Source of the DNA: Amorphus coralli DSM 19760 | Lineage (GTDB): Bacteria > Pseudomonadota > Alphaproteobacteria > Rhizobiales > Amorphaceae | Length of the DNA stretch: 64,000 nucleotides | Reading direction: 5' to 3' | Assembly: GCF_000374525.1 (NCBI RefSeq) | Contig: NZ_KB894570.1 | Coordinates: 496,001 to 560,000 of the forward strand | Part shown: positions 31,315 to 40,552 of the stretch, one piece after another | Numbering within the stretch: the first letter of the stretch is position 1 | Layout: the number at the start of each line of letters is the position of its first letter | Position numbers and translations under genes: made by a program | Notes under the pieces: model-generated | Told to the model about the DNA's origin: nothing | Databases searched by the model: none | The model's input: only the letters and a program-made list of their open reading frames with translations

Positions 31315-32388
31315 ATGCCGGAGAGATCCCCCTTGCCCGCAACCGATTCCGCCTTCGAGGCCGATACCGTCCTGAAGAGCGACGTTTTCAGCCGCGTCAC
31401 CCTGGGGCGGCTGGGCGATGAAACCGTGGTAGAGCGGGACGTGCGCCCGACACCGCTGTGGTCGAAGCCGCTGGCCTACTATCTCTTCTGGCGTGAGCGC
31501 CGGGCGTTGGAGCGCCTCTCCGACCTCGACTACGTGCCCCGCCTGGTTGGGACGGGGCAGCGGCGCCTCTACCGGTCCTGGCTGTCCGGGGTCCCGCTGC
31601 ACATTGCCGAGCCGCATGGCGAGACTGCGTTCTTCCGCGAAGCCAAGCGCTGTCTTTATGCGCTGCACCGGCGCGGCGTGGTCCACAACGATCTCGCCAA
31701 GCAGCAGAACTGGTTGCGCCTGTCCGATGGGCGCCCCGCCCTCATCGATTTCCAGCTCGCCAGTGTGCATCCACGCCGCGGGAAGCTCTATCGGGTGCTG
31801 GCCTACGAGGATCTCCGCCACCTTCTCAAGCACAAGAAGCGCTACTGTTCCGATGCGCTGACGGCGCGCGAACGCAGGATCCTCGCCACCAAGAGCCTGC
31901 CCACCCGGCTGTGGATGGCCACCGGCAAGCGCGTCTACAACTCGGTCACGCGCGGTCTCTTCTCCTGGTCCGACGGCGAAGGCGGACATGACAGGCTCAA
32001 GGACTACGGTGCGAAGGTGGAAGAGCGACTTCAGGCCCATCCCGCCGTGCGGCGCTCAGCTGTGGCGAGCTATCCCTATCCGCGCCACGGCGCTGGGCTC
32101 TACGCTTTCGTGGAGACCGATGCGGCGGTTGAACCTGCGGAGCTTCAAGCCTGGTGCCGGGAGGAACTGGCCGGTCCGGGCACGCCGGACCTCGTGCAGA
32201 TCGTCGAGGCACTGCCGGTGGATGCGAGCGGAAAGCCGCGCCGCGACCTCCTGACGCTCATCGCCCGCAACCTGCTGGATGACCTGGAAGCTGCCGACAA
32301 GGAGCCCGTCCAGGCCGAGGCGGCGCGCCGGATTGCGGCGGAGCGGCTCAACCTTTCCGACCGGACCTTCTCGGCCGGCGCCGCCTGA
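31315..32388 (+). CDS. RIO/Kdo-kinase-like protein kinase fused to an ANL C-terminal (lid) domain
   Basis: A 357-residue protein of two parts. Residues about 30-215 are an atypical kinase: catalytic loop HNDLAKQQN (Asp126, Asn132) and metal loop LIDFQLA (Asp145, DFQ in place of DFG), as in RIO and lipopolysaccharide kinases. The usual N-lobe Lys is not clear. Residues about 230-320 match the small C-terminal domain of acyl-CoA synthetases and adenylating enzymes (YGAKVEERLQAHPAVRRSAV, then LPVDASGKPRRDLL) and keep its catalytic Lys at 307. The large adenylation domain is missing. I know no function for this architecture. Confidence 0.75.
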   Translation: MPERSPLPATDSAFEADTVLKSDVFSRVTLGRLGDETVVERDVRPTPLWSKPLAYYLFWRERRALERLSDLDYVPRLVGTGQRRLYRSWLSGVPLHIAEPHGETAFFREAKRCLYALHRRGVVHNDLAKQQNWLRLSDGRPALIDFQLASVHPRRGKLYRVLAYEDLRHLLKHKKRYCSDALTARERRILATKSLPTRLWMATGKRVYNSVTRGLFSWSDGEGGHDRLKDYGAKVEERLQAHPAVRRSAVASYPYPRHGAGLYAFVETDAAVEPAELQAWCREELAGPGTPDLVQIVEALPVDASGKPRRDLLTLIARNLLDDLEAADKEPVQAEAARRIAAERLNLSDRTFSAGAA

Positions 32389-32457
32389 ACACGAGCCCCT
32401 CGAACTTCATCCGGAAAGCCACTGATGTGCCGCCCGGTCGAGGTGTGACTGGCCCGA

Positions 32458-33132
32458 TCAGCCAAACAGAGGATGGGTGTTGAACCAGTCCTCGAGCGAC
32501 ATGATTTCGGGACGCTCACCGTTGGCCTGCGGCCAGGAATCGACGGCGAAAGCCTTACCGGTCTCCGTTTCGCGAACCACCGCCGTTGCATGCGGGTAGC
32601 GTCCGTCGAGGAAGAAGCCGCGCGCCACGGGCCGTGCCACGGTGTGGTGCTTCAGGAAGCCGCGCTCTTCGGCAAACAGCAGGTAGCTCGTCGTGTTGGT
32701 GGATTCGTCGATGCAATCCATCTGGCCCGCGACGCCGGCATTGCGCAGGTCGAGCCCGGGCACATCGTCGTCGGATCCCACGGAAGGTGCCACGGTCTTT
32801 TCCATCCAGGCGATGGCCTCGCCGATGGCCTTGCGCTCGGCCGCCGGCGAAGAGCGTCCGCGCGCCAGCATCGCCTTGAAGGTACGGATGTTGCGCTTGC
32901 TCAGCGTCACCGACGTGCGCTGGACACAGCCGAAGCCGTGGCAGACCACAATCTTCGTTGCCGTCGGCGGCACCGCCTGATTCGCCGCATACCACATGGC
33001 CGGCTGCCCCTTCTGCTGCTGCATGCAGCCCGAGACGGCAAGGCCCGCGGCCAGGATCAGCGCCAGTTGTTTGAGCACCCGTCTGATTCTCCGCTCCTGC
33101 GACTGTCTCCGGTACTCTGGCACCGTCTTCAT
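32458..33132 (-). CDS. Predicted lipoprotein, unknown function
   Basis: A 224-residue protein with a lipoprotein signal: a basic N-terminus, a hydrophobic stretch and the lipobox LAVSGC with the acylated Cys at about residue 36. The mature part contains KIVVCHGFGCVQRTSVTLSK, a paired-Cys segment, then AIAWMEKTVAPSVGSDDDVP and MDCIDESTNTTSYLLF. This pattern recurs in uncharacterised rhizobial proteins. The ATG at 33132 is the start that gives a proper signal. It lies opposite the kinase-fusion and trmFO genes. Function unknown. Confidence 0.65.
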   Translation of the reverse strand: MKTVPEYRRQSQERRIRRVLKQLALILAAGLAVSGCMQQQKGQPAMWYAANQAVPPTATKIVVCHGFGCVQRTSVTLSKRNIRTFKAMLARGRSSPAAERKAIGEAIAWMEKTVAPSVGSDDDVPGLDLRNAGVAGQMDCIDESTNTTSYLLFAEERGFLKHHTVARPVARGFFLDGRYPHATAVVRETETGKAFAVDSWPQANGERPEIMSLEDWFNTHPLFG

Positions 33133-33288
33133 GACCAGTCCGTTTACGACAAATAAACCGTGATCGCGCCACTCGCCCTCAGCCTGTCGCGACCGTGCCA
33201 CACCGCCGTCCACCCCGCTTCTGGCTTGTAACCCTCCCGGCCCATCCGCCTGTTGACCGGCAGGCCATCCCGGCCGCATAGGTGAGGC

Positions 33289-34698
33289 ATGGAACCCGTT
33301 CACGTCGTCGGTGCCGGCCTAGCCGGAAGCGAAGCCGCCTGGCAGCTCGCCCTCGCGGGCGTGCCCGTCATCCTTCACGAAATGCGCCCGGTGCGCGGAA
33401 CCCCGGTTCACAAGACCGGCGGCTTCGCCGAGCTTGTCTGCTCGAACTCGTTCCGCTCCGACGATGCGGAGATGAACGCGGTCGGTCTGCTGCACCACGA
33501 GATGCGCCGCGCCGGCTCGCTGATCATGCGCGAGGGAGACCGCCACCAGGTGCCGGCCGGTGCCGCCCTGGCTGTCGACCGCGACGGCTTCTCGGCCGCC
33601 GTCACCGAAGCGCTGGAGGCCCATCCGCTGGTCACCATCGACCGCACCGAACTCGCCGGCCTGCCGCCGGAGGACTGGAGCTCGGTGATTGTCGCCACGG
33701 GCCCGCTGACCTCGCCCTCCCTGGCCGAGGCAATCCTGGCGCTGACCGGCGAAACCTCGCTTGCCTTCTTCGATGCCATCGCGCCGATCGTGCACCTCGA
33801 TTCCGTCGACATGGACAAGGCCTGGTTCCAGTCGCGCTACGACAAGCCCGGTCCCGGCGGCACCGGCGCCGACTACCTGAACTGCCCCATGTCGAAGGAC
33901 GACTACGAGACCTTCATCGACGCGCTCATCGCCGCGGACAAGACCGTGTTTCGCGAGTGGGAGCTCGACACCCCCTATTTCGACGGCTGCCTGCCCATCG
34001 AGGTGATGGCCGAGCGCGGCCGCGAAACGCTGCGTCACGGCCCGATGAAGCCGGTCGGCCTCACCAATCCGCACGACCCGACCGTCAAGCCGCACGCCAT
34101 CGTGCAGCTGCGCCAGGACAATGCGCTCGGCACCCTCTTCAACATGGTCGGCTTCCAGACGAAACTGACCTATGGCGAACAGGTCCGTGTCTTCCGCCTC
34201 ATCCCGGGACTGGAGAACGCCCAATTCGCCCGCCTCGGCGGCCTGCACCGCAACACCTACCTGAACTCGCCGAAGCTCCTGGATGGAACGCTGCGACTGA
34301 AGGCGGCCCCTCGGCTCCGTTTTGCCGGCCAGATCACGGGCTGCGAAGGTTACGTGGAGTCGGCCTCCATCGGGCTCCTCGCCGGTCGGCTCGCGGCTGC
34401 CGAGCGCCTCGGGCAGACACTCGCGCCGCCGCCACTCACGACGGCGATGGGCGCGCTGCTCAACCACATCACCGGCGGCCATATCGAGGGTGAGGCTGTG
34501 GGCGGTGCGCGTTCCTTTCAGCCGATGAACGTCAATTTCGGGCTGTTTCCGCCAATGGAGGCGCCGAAGCATGACGCCGACGGCAAGCGGATCACCGGTA
34601 CGGCGCGCGGGCAGGCCAAGAAGCGGCTGATGACTGCCCGTGCCCGCGCCGATTTCGATGGCTGGCTGGCCACGTCCGAGGCCGAGGCGGCGGAATAG
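33289..34698 (+). CDS. trmFO: Folate- and FAD-dependent tRNA (uracil-54-C5)-methyltransferase
   Basis: A 469-residue TrmFO that forms ribothymidine-54 in tRNA using methylenetetrahydrofolate and reduced FAD. The FAD fold begins [18 protein letters not shown]. Conserved blocks are [58 protein letters not shown] and [20 protein letters not shown]. The ATG at 33289 has GGTGAGG just upstream. Its presence is typical of alphaproteobacteria, which often use TrmFO in place of TrmA. Confidence 0.95.
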   Translation: MEPVHVVGAGLAGSEAAWQLALAGVPVILHEMRPVRGTPVHKTGGFAELVCSNSFRSDDAEMNAVGLLHHEMRRAGSLIMREGDRHQVPAGAALAVDRDGFSAAVTEALEAHPLVTIDRTELAGLPPEDWSSVIVATGPLTSPSLAEAILALTGETSLAFFDAIAPIVHLDSVDMDKAWFQSRYDKPGPGGTGADYLNCPMSKDDYETFIDALIAADKTVFREWELDTPYFDGCLPIEVMAERGRETLRHGPMKPVGLTNPHDPTVKPHAIVQLRQDNALGTLFNMVGFQTKLTYGEQVRVFRLIPGLENAQFARLGGLHRNTYLNSPKLLDGTLRLKAAPRLRFAGQITGCEGYVESASIGLLAGRLAAAERLGQTLAPPPLTTAMGALLNHITGGHIEGEAVGGARSFQPMNVNFGLFPPMEAPKHDADGKRITGTARGQAKKRLMTARARADFDGWLATSEAEAAE

Positions 34699-34735
34699 GC
34701 CTCTCGGCCACACCTCGGCGGACCGGTCCTCCGCC

Positions 34736-35626
34736 CTATCCCTTCAGCCAGTCGGCCGTCGCGACCGTGCCGGATCGCACACCCGCACGCATCCGCCGCG
34801 AGCCCTGCCAGAGCCGCCACAAGGCGGAAAGCCGGGGCGTCTCCACGACGCTTGTCCACGGCTCATAGCTGCGCCGTTCCACACTCCGGAGCACTGGAGG
34901 CACGAGCACCAGCGGCAGGAAGGCCGGCGCCACGGCGGCAGGAACATGGGTCCCGATCTCGCGGCAACGCTGCAGATGGTGCCGACCGTGCTCGGCGAGC
35001 TCCGCCACGGCTGCCCGGGTTCCCGTCTCCTCCGGCTGGGCAACCACGCGATCCGCACTGGTGCCGTGTCGGACCAGCACGTCGGTTGGAAGAAAGACCT
35101 GTCCGCGTCTCAGATGATGCGGCAGCGCGCGGACCACAGCGGCGATCGCCTCCGCGACGCCGGCGTGGCCGGCCAGGGTGCCGGTGCCGGGATCCGCACC
35201 GTCGTTGAGCACGAGTGCAACGAGCTGGAAGAGCGCACCGTGGGTTTCCCCGGCGTAACCCTCGAACGCGTTCATCTCCGGCATCGGATCGTCGTAGAGG
35301 TCGAAGATGCGCGCCTCGGTCATCGCAACGAGCGGTGCCCGAGGCAGCCTGTAGCGCTCGATGGTCATCAAAAGGGCATCGGCGACGGGATGGCCCCGCA
35401 CATCGCCGTGTCCCGCCCCGTCGAGGAGATCGCGCCACCACTGCAGGCGGATCTCGCCAGGCATCGGATCGTGGACCGTCTCCCTCACCCGGGCGAGCTC
35501 GAGGTGGAAGGCGTAGAGCGCCATGACCCCCGGGCGATGCGCCGGATCGCAATAAAGCGAGGCCGCGAACCGGTCCGGGTCGCGGTCCCTCAGGATCGCC
35601 TGGCACTGGTTGAACGAGTCGGACAT
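34736..35626 (-). CDS. Squalene/phytoene-synthase-like protein, NDUFAF6-type
   Basis: A 296-residue member of the trans-isoprenyl synthase fold (MALYAFHLELARVRETVHDP, RLQWWRDLLDG, GYAGETHGALFQLVAL). Both aspartate-rich catalytic motifs of true squalene or phytoene synthases are absent: the first DxxxD position reads ELARVRETV, and the second region has no Asp cluster. This matches the NDUFAF6 branch, whose human member is a complex I assembly factor. Its position after a Mth938-domain (NDUFAF3-like) gene supports this. A role in respiratory complex I assembly is inferred. Confidence 0.78.
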   Translation of the reverse strand: MSDSFNQCQAILRDRDPDRFAASLYCDPAHRPGVMALYAFHLELARVRETVHDPMPGEIRLQWWRDLLDGAGHGDVRGHPVADALLMTIERYRLPRAPLVAMTEARIFDLYDDPMPEMNAFEGYAGETHGALFQLVALVLNDGADPGTGTLAGHAGVAEAIAAVVRALPHHLRRGQVFLPTDVLVRHGTSADRVVAQPEETGTRAAVAELAEHGRHHLQRCREIGTHVPAAVAPAFLPLVLVPPVLRSVERRSYEPWTSVVETPRLSALWRLWQGSRRMRAGVRSGTVATADWLKG

Positions 35627-35749
35627 GGCGGACGGAAAGCTAGGGCACTTGTCGAAAGATGGGAGGGGCATCGCAGAACGGCGGACGTTGAGGCTCAATG
35701 CGGAGCCTCGCCCGCTGTGAACGCGCGGTGGCGACGGTGGATCCCGAAC

Positions 35750-36175
35750 TCAATCCACCACGATCAGCGCCGCCGCAACCGGCCGGTTCTCCGCCAGAAG
35801 CACGTTGAACGTTCTGACTGCGGGACCCGTGGCCATCACCTCGAAGCGCACGCCGGCATCGCGCAGCATCTGCTTGAGAGGCTCGGCAAGCGGATAGGGC
35901 AGCGAACCCATCCCGACGAGCAGCAGCTCGATGCCCTCCGCCTCATGAACCACCCGGGCGAGCGCGTCGGCGTCGATCTGATCCGGTGCCGCCGGCGCCC
36001 AGGCATAAATGCCCGACGGAACACACAGGATGGAGCCCCGGTGCGACATCTCAGCGAAGCGGAAGCCGCCGCCGCCGTAGGCATCCACCGGTGCCCGGCC
36101 CGGATAGTGGGCTTCCTTGAGCACGATACCGGCGGGCCGGGGCTCATCCCTCTCCGGATTGTCCGGCTCCGCCAT
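35750..36175 (-). CDS. Mth938/DUF498-domain protein, NDUFAF3-type
   Basis: A 141-residue soluble protein of the Mth938 fold. Matching blocks are VDAYGGGGFRFAEMSHRGSI, followed by LCVPSGIYAW, then IELLLVGMGSLPYPLAEPL and a C-terminal VRTFNVLLAENRPVAAALIV. The human homologue NDUFAF3 is a complex I assembly factor, and gene order next to secDF in alphaproteobacteria is conserved. Here the start is two bases after the secF stop, so it belongs to the Sec operon. The biochemical function is not known. Confidence 0.85.
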   Translation of the reverse strand: MAEPDNPERDEPRPAGIVLKEAHYPGRAPVDAYGGGGFRFAEMSHRGSILCVPSGIYAWAPAAPDQIDADALARVVHEAEGIELLLVGMGSLPYPLAEPLKQMLRDAGVRFEVMATGPAVRTFNVLLAENRPVAAALIVVD

Positions 36176-36177
36176 TC

Positions 36178-37122
36178 CTAGGACGCGGCGGCTGCGGGTT
36201 CAGCCGTCCCGGCGGCGCTGTCATCCGGTGAGGACGGCCGCAGGCCGAACCAGATGAGCAGCGGTGCTGCCACGAAGATCGACGAGTAGGTGCCGATGAG
36301 CACGCCCCAGATCATCGCGAACGTGAACGAGCGGATCACCTCGCCGCCGAAGACGAATAGCGCGCCCAACGCAATCAGCGTGGTGATCGAGGTCATCAGA
36401 GTGCGCGACAGCATCTGGTTGATCGAGAGGTCGATCATCTCCGGCATCGCCATCTTCTTGTAGCGCCTGAGATTTTCGCGCAACCGATCGTACACGACCA
36501 CCGTGTCGTTCAGCGAGTAGCCGACGATGGTCAACACGGCCGCAATCGTGGAGAGATTGAACTCCAGTTGCGTGACCGCGAATATCCCGATGGTGAGCAA
36601 CACGTCGTGGAGCGTGGTGATCACCGCGCCGACGGCAAACTGCCATTCGAAGCGCAGCCAGATGTAGACCATGATGGCCAGCAGCGCGACGACGACAGCA
36701 ATGATGCCGGCCTGGGCCAGCTCGCCGGAGACGCGCGGCCCGACCACCTCGACGCGGCGGAAGTCCACGGTGTCAGCGAACATGTCGCGCATCAGCTGAA
36801 CGGCGCGCTGCTGGGCGTCCTCGCCGCCCGGCTGACGAACGACGCGGATCAGCACGGTGTCCGGCGCGCCGAACTGCTGGATCTGGACGTCGCCCAGGTT
36901 GAGCTCGCCAATCTCGCTGCGCATCTCGGCGATGTTGGCCGGACCGTCCTTGGTCTGGATCTCGACCAGCGTTCCGCCCTGGAAGTCGATGCCGTAGTTC
37001 AGTCCGACCACGAAGAACAGAACGATCGAGAGAACCGAGAGCCCGGTGGAGACAAAGAACCCGGCCTTCCAGAACTTCATGAACCGGAAGTGGGTGTCGC
37101 TGGGCAGCTTGATCAATCGCAT
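36178..37122 (-). CDS. secF: Protein translocase subunit SecF
   Basis: A 314-residue RND-type membrane protein with six membrane helices and one periplasmic domain after helix 1. Hallmarks are GLNYGIDFQGGTLVEIQTKD, VEVVGPRVSGEL and VGYSLNDTVVVYDRLRENLR. With SecD it uses the proton gradient to help protein export. It starts 25 bases after the secD stop. Confidence 0.95.
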   Translation of the reverse strand: MRLIKLPSDTHFRFMKFWKAGFFVSTGLSVLSIVLFFVVGLNYGIDFQGGTLVEIQTKDGPANIAEMRSEIGELNLGDVQIQQFGAPDTVLIRVVRQPGGEDAQQRAVQLMRDMFADTVDFRRVEVVGPRVSGELAQAGIIAVVVALLAIMVYIWLRFEWQFAVGAVITTLHDVLLTIGIFAVTQLEFNLSTIAAVLTIVGYSLNDTVVVYDRLRENLRRYKKMAMPEMIDLSINQMLSRTLMTSITTLIALGALFVFGGEVIRSFTFAMIWGVLIGTYSSIFVAAPLLIWFGLRPSSPDDSAAGTAEPAAAAS

Positions 37123-37147
37123 GAAGGAGGCTCCGCCGATCCTGGCT

Positions 37148-38758
37148 TCAGAGAGGAACGGACGATGGCCGCTTCATCCGCACCCATTGGGCGACGAGGA
37201 AGCGGGTGAAGAAGAAGGCCGAGAACACCGTCGTCAGGATGCCGATCGCCAGCGTGACGGCGAACCCGCGAACGGGGCCGGAGCCGAGCTGGAACAGGAT
37301 CACCGCAGCGATCAGGGTCGTGATGTTCGCGTCCAAGATGGTGCCGATGGCACGCGAGAAGCCGGCATCGATGGCCGTGATGGCCGAACGGCCGGCCTTC
37401 GCCTCCTCGCGTATGCGTTCATAGATCAGCACGTTGGCGTCCACGGCCATGCCCATGGTGAGCACGATGCCGGCAATGCCTGGCAGCGTCAGTGTGGCCC
37501 CCAGCAACGACAGCAGGCCCAGGATCAGGACGATGTTCACCACCAGCGCGACATTCGCGAAGATGCCGAACAGTCCATAGACCAGCAGCATGGCCACCGC
37601 GACGCCGATCGCCGCGATCACCGCCGCGGTCTCGCCGGCGGCAATGGAGTCCTCGCCGAGGCCCGGACCGACGGTGCGTTCTTCCACGATCGTCAGCTTG
37701 GCCGGCAGCGCACCGGCACGTAGCAGGATCGACAGGTCGTTCGCGGTCTGGACGGTGAAGTTGCCGGAGATCTGCCCCGACCCCTGCGTGATCGGCTCCC
37801 GGATGACCGGGGCGGAAATGACCTCGTTGTCGAGCACGATGGCAAACGGCCGGCCGACATTGGTCGTGGTCACATTGGCAAAGGTCCGCGCGCCGCCGGT
37901 GGACAGACGGAAGGTGACGATCGGTTCGTTGGTCTGCTGCTGGAACCCGGCCCGCGCGTCGACCAGGTCCTCGCCGGTCATCAACGGCGATTCCTCGACC
38001 ACATAGGGCTGCGGCGGATCGTCCATCGAGTAGAGCAACATCTCGCCGGGAGGCGCGCGCGTTTCCAGGACCTGCTGCGGGTTGATCGACGTGTTGACCA
38101 GGTGGAAAGTCAGCTGAGCGGTCTGGCCAACGAGCGCCTTCAGGCGTTCGGGGTCATCCAGGCCGGGCGCCTCGACGAGGATCCGGTCCTCGCCCTGTCG
38201 CTGAATGTTCGGCTCGGTGGTACCGAGTTCGTCGACGCGTCGGCGGATCACCTCGATCGACTGCTGGACGATAGAGCGGATGCGCTGCGACAGGCCCTCG
38301 TCGGTGAAGGTGAGCCGGATGAGACCGTCGTCGCCGGTGGTCATCTCGAACTCGTCGACGGCGCCCTGCCCGAACAGCGTGGACTGCAGCGGCGTCACGA
38401 GCTCCCCGAGCCGCTCCTGCGCGGCGGTGAACTGGGCCTGGTCCCGGATGCGCACCTGGGCGCCATCGTCGGCCACGCCGAGGCCGGTGTAGCCGATCCG
38501 CGGCTCTTCGCGCAGCGCAGCCCGCATTTCGCCGACTACGCTCTTCAGGCGCTTGTCGATGTAGTCCTCGCGATCGACCTGATAGAGCAGGTAGGCACCG
38601 CCCTGCAGGTCGAGACCAAGCACGATCTGGCGATGAGGAATCCAGGACGGCCAATCCTCGACCTGGCTTTTGGGAAAGAGGTTCGGCAGGGCCGCCAGGA
38701 TTCCGAGCACGGCGGCTCCGAGAATCAGGACGATCTTCCAGCGGGCGAAATACAGCAT
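37148..38758 (-). CDS. secD: Protein translocase subunit SecD
   Basis: A 536-residue SecD with a first helix, a large periplasmic P1 domain (GLDLQGGAYLLYQVD), then GVAVAMLLVYGLFGIFANVA, followed by LPGIAGIVLTMGMAVDANVL and LIYERIREEAKAG in helices 4-5, which carry the conserved Asp for proton transport. It partners SecF and YajC in the export machinery. The ATG at 38758 is 98 bases after the yajC stop, a gap that holds a strong hairpin. Confidence 0.95.
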   Translation of the reverse strand: MLYFARWKIVLILGAAVLGILAALPNLFPKSQVEDWPSWIPHRQIVLGLDLQGGAYLLYQVDREDYIDKRLKSVVGEMRAALREEPRIGYTGLGVADDGAQVRIRDQAQFTAAQERLGELVTPLQSTLFGQGAVDEFEMTTGDDGLIRLTFTDEGLSQRIRSIVQQSIEVIRRRVDELGTTEPNIQRQGEDRILVEAPGLDDPERLKALVGQTAQLTFHLVNTSINPQQVLETRAPPGEMLLYSMDDPPQPYVVEESPLMTGEDLVDARAGFQQQTNEPIVTFRLSTGGARTFANVTTTNVGRPFAIVLDNEVISAPVIREPITQGSGQISGNFTVQTANDLSILLRAGALPAKLTIVEERTVGPGLGEDSIAAGETAAVIAAIGVAVAMLLVYGLFGIFANVALVVNIVLILGLLSLLGATLTLPGIAGIVLTMGMAVDANVLIYERIREEAKAGRSAITAIDAGFSRAIGTILDANITTLIAAVILFQLGSGPVRGFAVTLAIGILTTVFSAFFFTRFLVAQWVRMKRPSSVPL

Positions 38759-38782
38759 CTAGAGCCTATCGATCTTCACCGC

Positions 38783-38810
38783 GCCGGGCACTCGTTGCGA
38801 GTGTCCCGGC
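38783..38810. repeat. Hairpin between yajC and secD
   Basis: GCCGGGCACTCG (38783-38794) pairs with CGAGTGTCCCGGC (38798-38810) with a single bulge and a three-base loop. It is transcribed from yajC toward secD. There is no T run, so partial attenuation or an mRNA-processing role is more likely than full termination. Confidence 0.6.
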
Positions 38811-38856
38811 CACGGTGAGTGCGCGCCGCGTCAATTATCGAAGCGACGACGTCGCC

Positions 38857-39192
38857 TTACGCGTTGTCGTTGACCGGTTCGCCCTTGGAGCGGACTTCCG
38901 TCACGGTGTTGCGCATCAGCCGAACCTTGACGCCCTCGGCGAGTTCGACCTGCACCTCGTTCTCGTCCACCACCTTGGAGATCTTGCCGATCAGGCCGCC
39001 GGCGGTGACCACGGTATCACCGCGGCGCAAGGCGGAAACCATCTCCTGGTGCGCCTTCATGCGCTGGCGCTGCGGGCGCAGCACCAGGAAGTACATGATG
39101 ACGAAGATGAGGATGAACGGGAGCAGCGAGACGATCAGCTCGCTGCCGCCGCCACCGCCGAATCCCTGGGCATAAGCTGGGGTAACGAACAT
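38857..39192 (-). CDS. yajC: Preprotein translocase subunit YajC
   Basis: A 111-residue YajC: a short Gly-rich N-terminus (AQGFGGGGGSELIVSLLPF), one membrane helix (SLLPFILIFVIMYFLVLRPQ), then the cytoplasmic SH3-like domain (RQRMKAHQEMVSALRRGDTV, TAGGLIGKISKV). It binds the SecDF complex. It heads the run yajC, secD, secF, NDUFAF3-like, NDUFAF6-like. Confidence 0.94.
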   Translation of the reverse strand: MFVTPAYAQGFGGGGGSELIVSLLPFILIFVIMYFLVLRPQRQRMKAHQEMVSALRRGDTVVTAGGLIGKISKVVDENEVQVELAEGVKVRLMRNTVTEVRSKGEPVNDNA

Positions 39193-39519
39193 GAACGGTT
39201 CTCTGCTCCGTGTGTACGGTCCGGCGGGCGGGATTTGCCCCTCGCCCCGGATATCCGCATTGATCCTGAAAAGCGGCGCGGACTATAGCTGCCGTGTGCG
39301 CCATTGCAAATGAAACCGGCGGGAGCATCGGGACCCGCCGGAGGGCCGCGCAGCGCGCCGGTTTCGGCGCCAACCCGACGCCCCGCTCCTGTAGCACACA
39401 TTAGCGGTAACGGCGGCGAATTGCGGGAGCCGGCGCAATCGTCGATCTTGGCCCTCCGCTGGCGCGATTCTGTCGCACGCACACGGGCATCGCTGCCTTC
39501 GCCTCAAAGGAGACCATCG
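39193..39519. other. Divergent intergenic region yajC / DUF815 ATPase
   Basis: A 327-base region with no gene. It contains a perfect eight-base inverted repeat, CCGGCGGG (39316-39323) with CCCGCCGG (39334-39341). Both neighbouring genes are read outward from it, so it holds their promoters, but I cannot place them. Confidence 0.5.
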
Positions 39520-40389
39520 TTGGCCAATCCGGATTTCGACGCCCTCGCCGCGCGCCTCGACAGCCTGATCGCGCTTGTCGAGCGGGCCGTCCCGCCCGCC
39601 GCCGGCGAACCCGATTTCGACACAGCCGACGCCTTCGTCTGGCATCCCCGCCCGGCCCGGCTGGAGCCGGTCGCAAAGGTCAATCGCGTCGATATCGCTC
39701 TGCTACAGGGGGTCGACCGCATGCGCGACCAGCTGGTCGACAACACCGAACGCTTTGCACGCGGACTGCCCGCCAACAACGTGCTTCTTTGGGGCGCGCG
39801 CGGGATGGGCAAGTCGTCGCTGGTGAAGGCGGCCCACGCGGCGGTGAACCAATCGGCTGCCTCGCCGCTCAAATTGGTCGAGATCCATCGCGAAGACATC
39901 GAATCGCTGCCGGCCCTGATGGCGCTTGTGCGCGCCTCGACCCACCGCTTCCTTGTCTTTTGCGATGACCTGTCCTTCGACGGCAACGACGCGTCCTACA
40001 AGTCGCTGAAGGCCGTTCTGGAAGGCGGGATCGAGGGGCGGCCGGAGAATGTCCTCTTCTACGCCACGTCCAACCGCCGTCATCTCCTGCCCCGGGACAT
40101 GATGGAGAACGAGCGCGCAACTGCCATCAATCCCGGCGAGGCCGTGGAGGAAAAGGTTTCCCTCTCCGACCGGTTCGGCCTCTGGCTCGGCTTTCACAAG
40201 TGCAGCCAGGATGAGTATCTCGCGATGGTCTCCGCTTATGCAGATCATTTCGATCTGGCTGTCGATGCGGATTCGCTCCGCGCGGAGGCGCTTGAATGGG
40301 CCACCACGCGTGGCGCTCGATCCGGCCGCGTGGCGTGGCAGTTCATCCAGGATCTGGCTGGTCGGCTCGAAACGCGCCTTGAAGGCTGA
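39520..40389 (+). CDS. DUF815-type AAA ATPase
   Basis: A 289-residue ATPase of the DUF815 family. It has Walker A NVLLWGARGMGKSSLVKAAH, Walker B RFLVFCDDLSFDGND, the sensor-like YATSNRRHLLPRDM and SDRFGLWLGFHKCSQDEYL typical of the group. The TTG at 39520 was chosen because AAAGGAGA stands nine bases upstream and the protein then begins at the normal family position. In alphaproteobacteria the gene commonly sits next to yajC, as here. The cellular role is unknown. Confidence 0.85.
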   Translation: MANPDFDALAARLDSLIALVERAVPPAAGEPDFDTADAFVWHPRPARLEPVAKVNRVDIALLQGVDRMRDQLVDNTERFARGLPANNVLLWGARGMGKSSLVKAAHAAVNQSAASPLKLVEIHREDIESLPALMALVRASTHRFLVFCDDLSFDGNDASYKSLKAVLEGGIEGRPENVLFYATSNRRHLLPRDMMENERATAINPGEAVEEKVSLSDRFGLWLGFHKCSQDEYLAMVSAYADHFDLAVDADSLRAEALEWATTRGARSGRVAWQFIQDLAGRLETRLEG

Positions 40390-40552
40390 GGCCCCACGGC
40401 GTCTGCGACACGCGCTTTCCGTGTGACATCGCTCCGCAACCCCACGTCACCCGAACCACGCAGGCATAAACGCGCCCGACCCGCCGCCAGGTGATGCGCC
40501 GGGAGGGCGGACTGTGGTCCATTGCTCGGAACCGGAGACGAGGTCTGCGACC

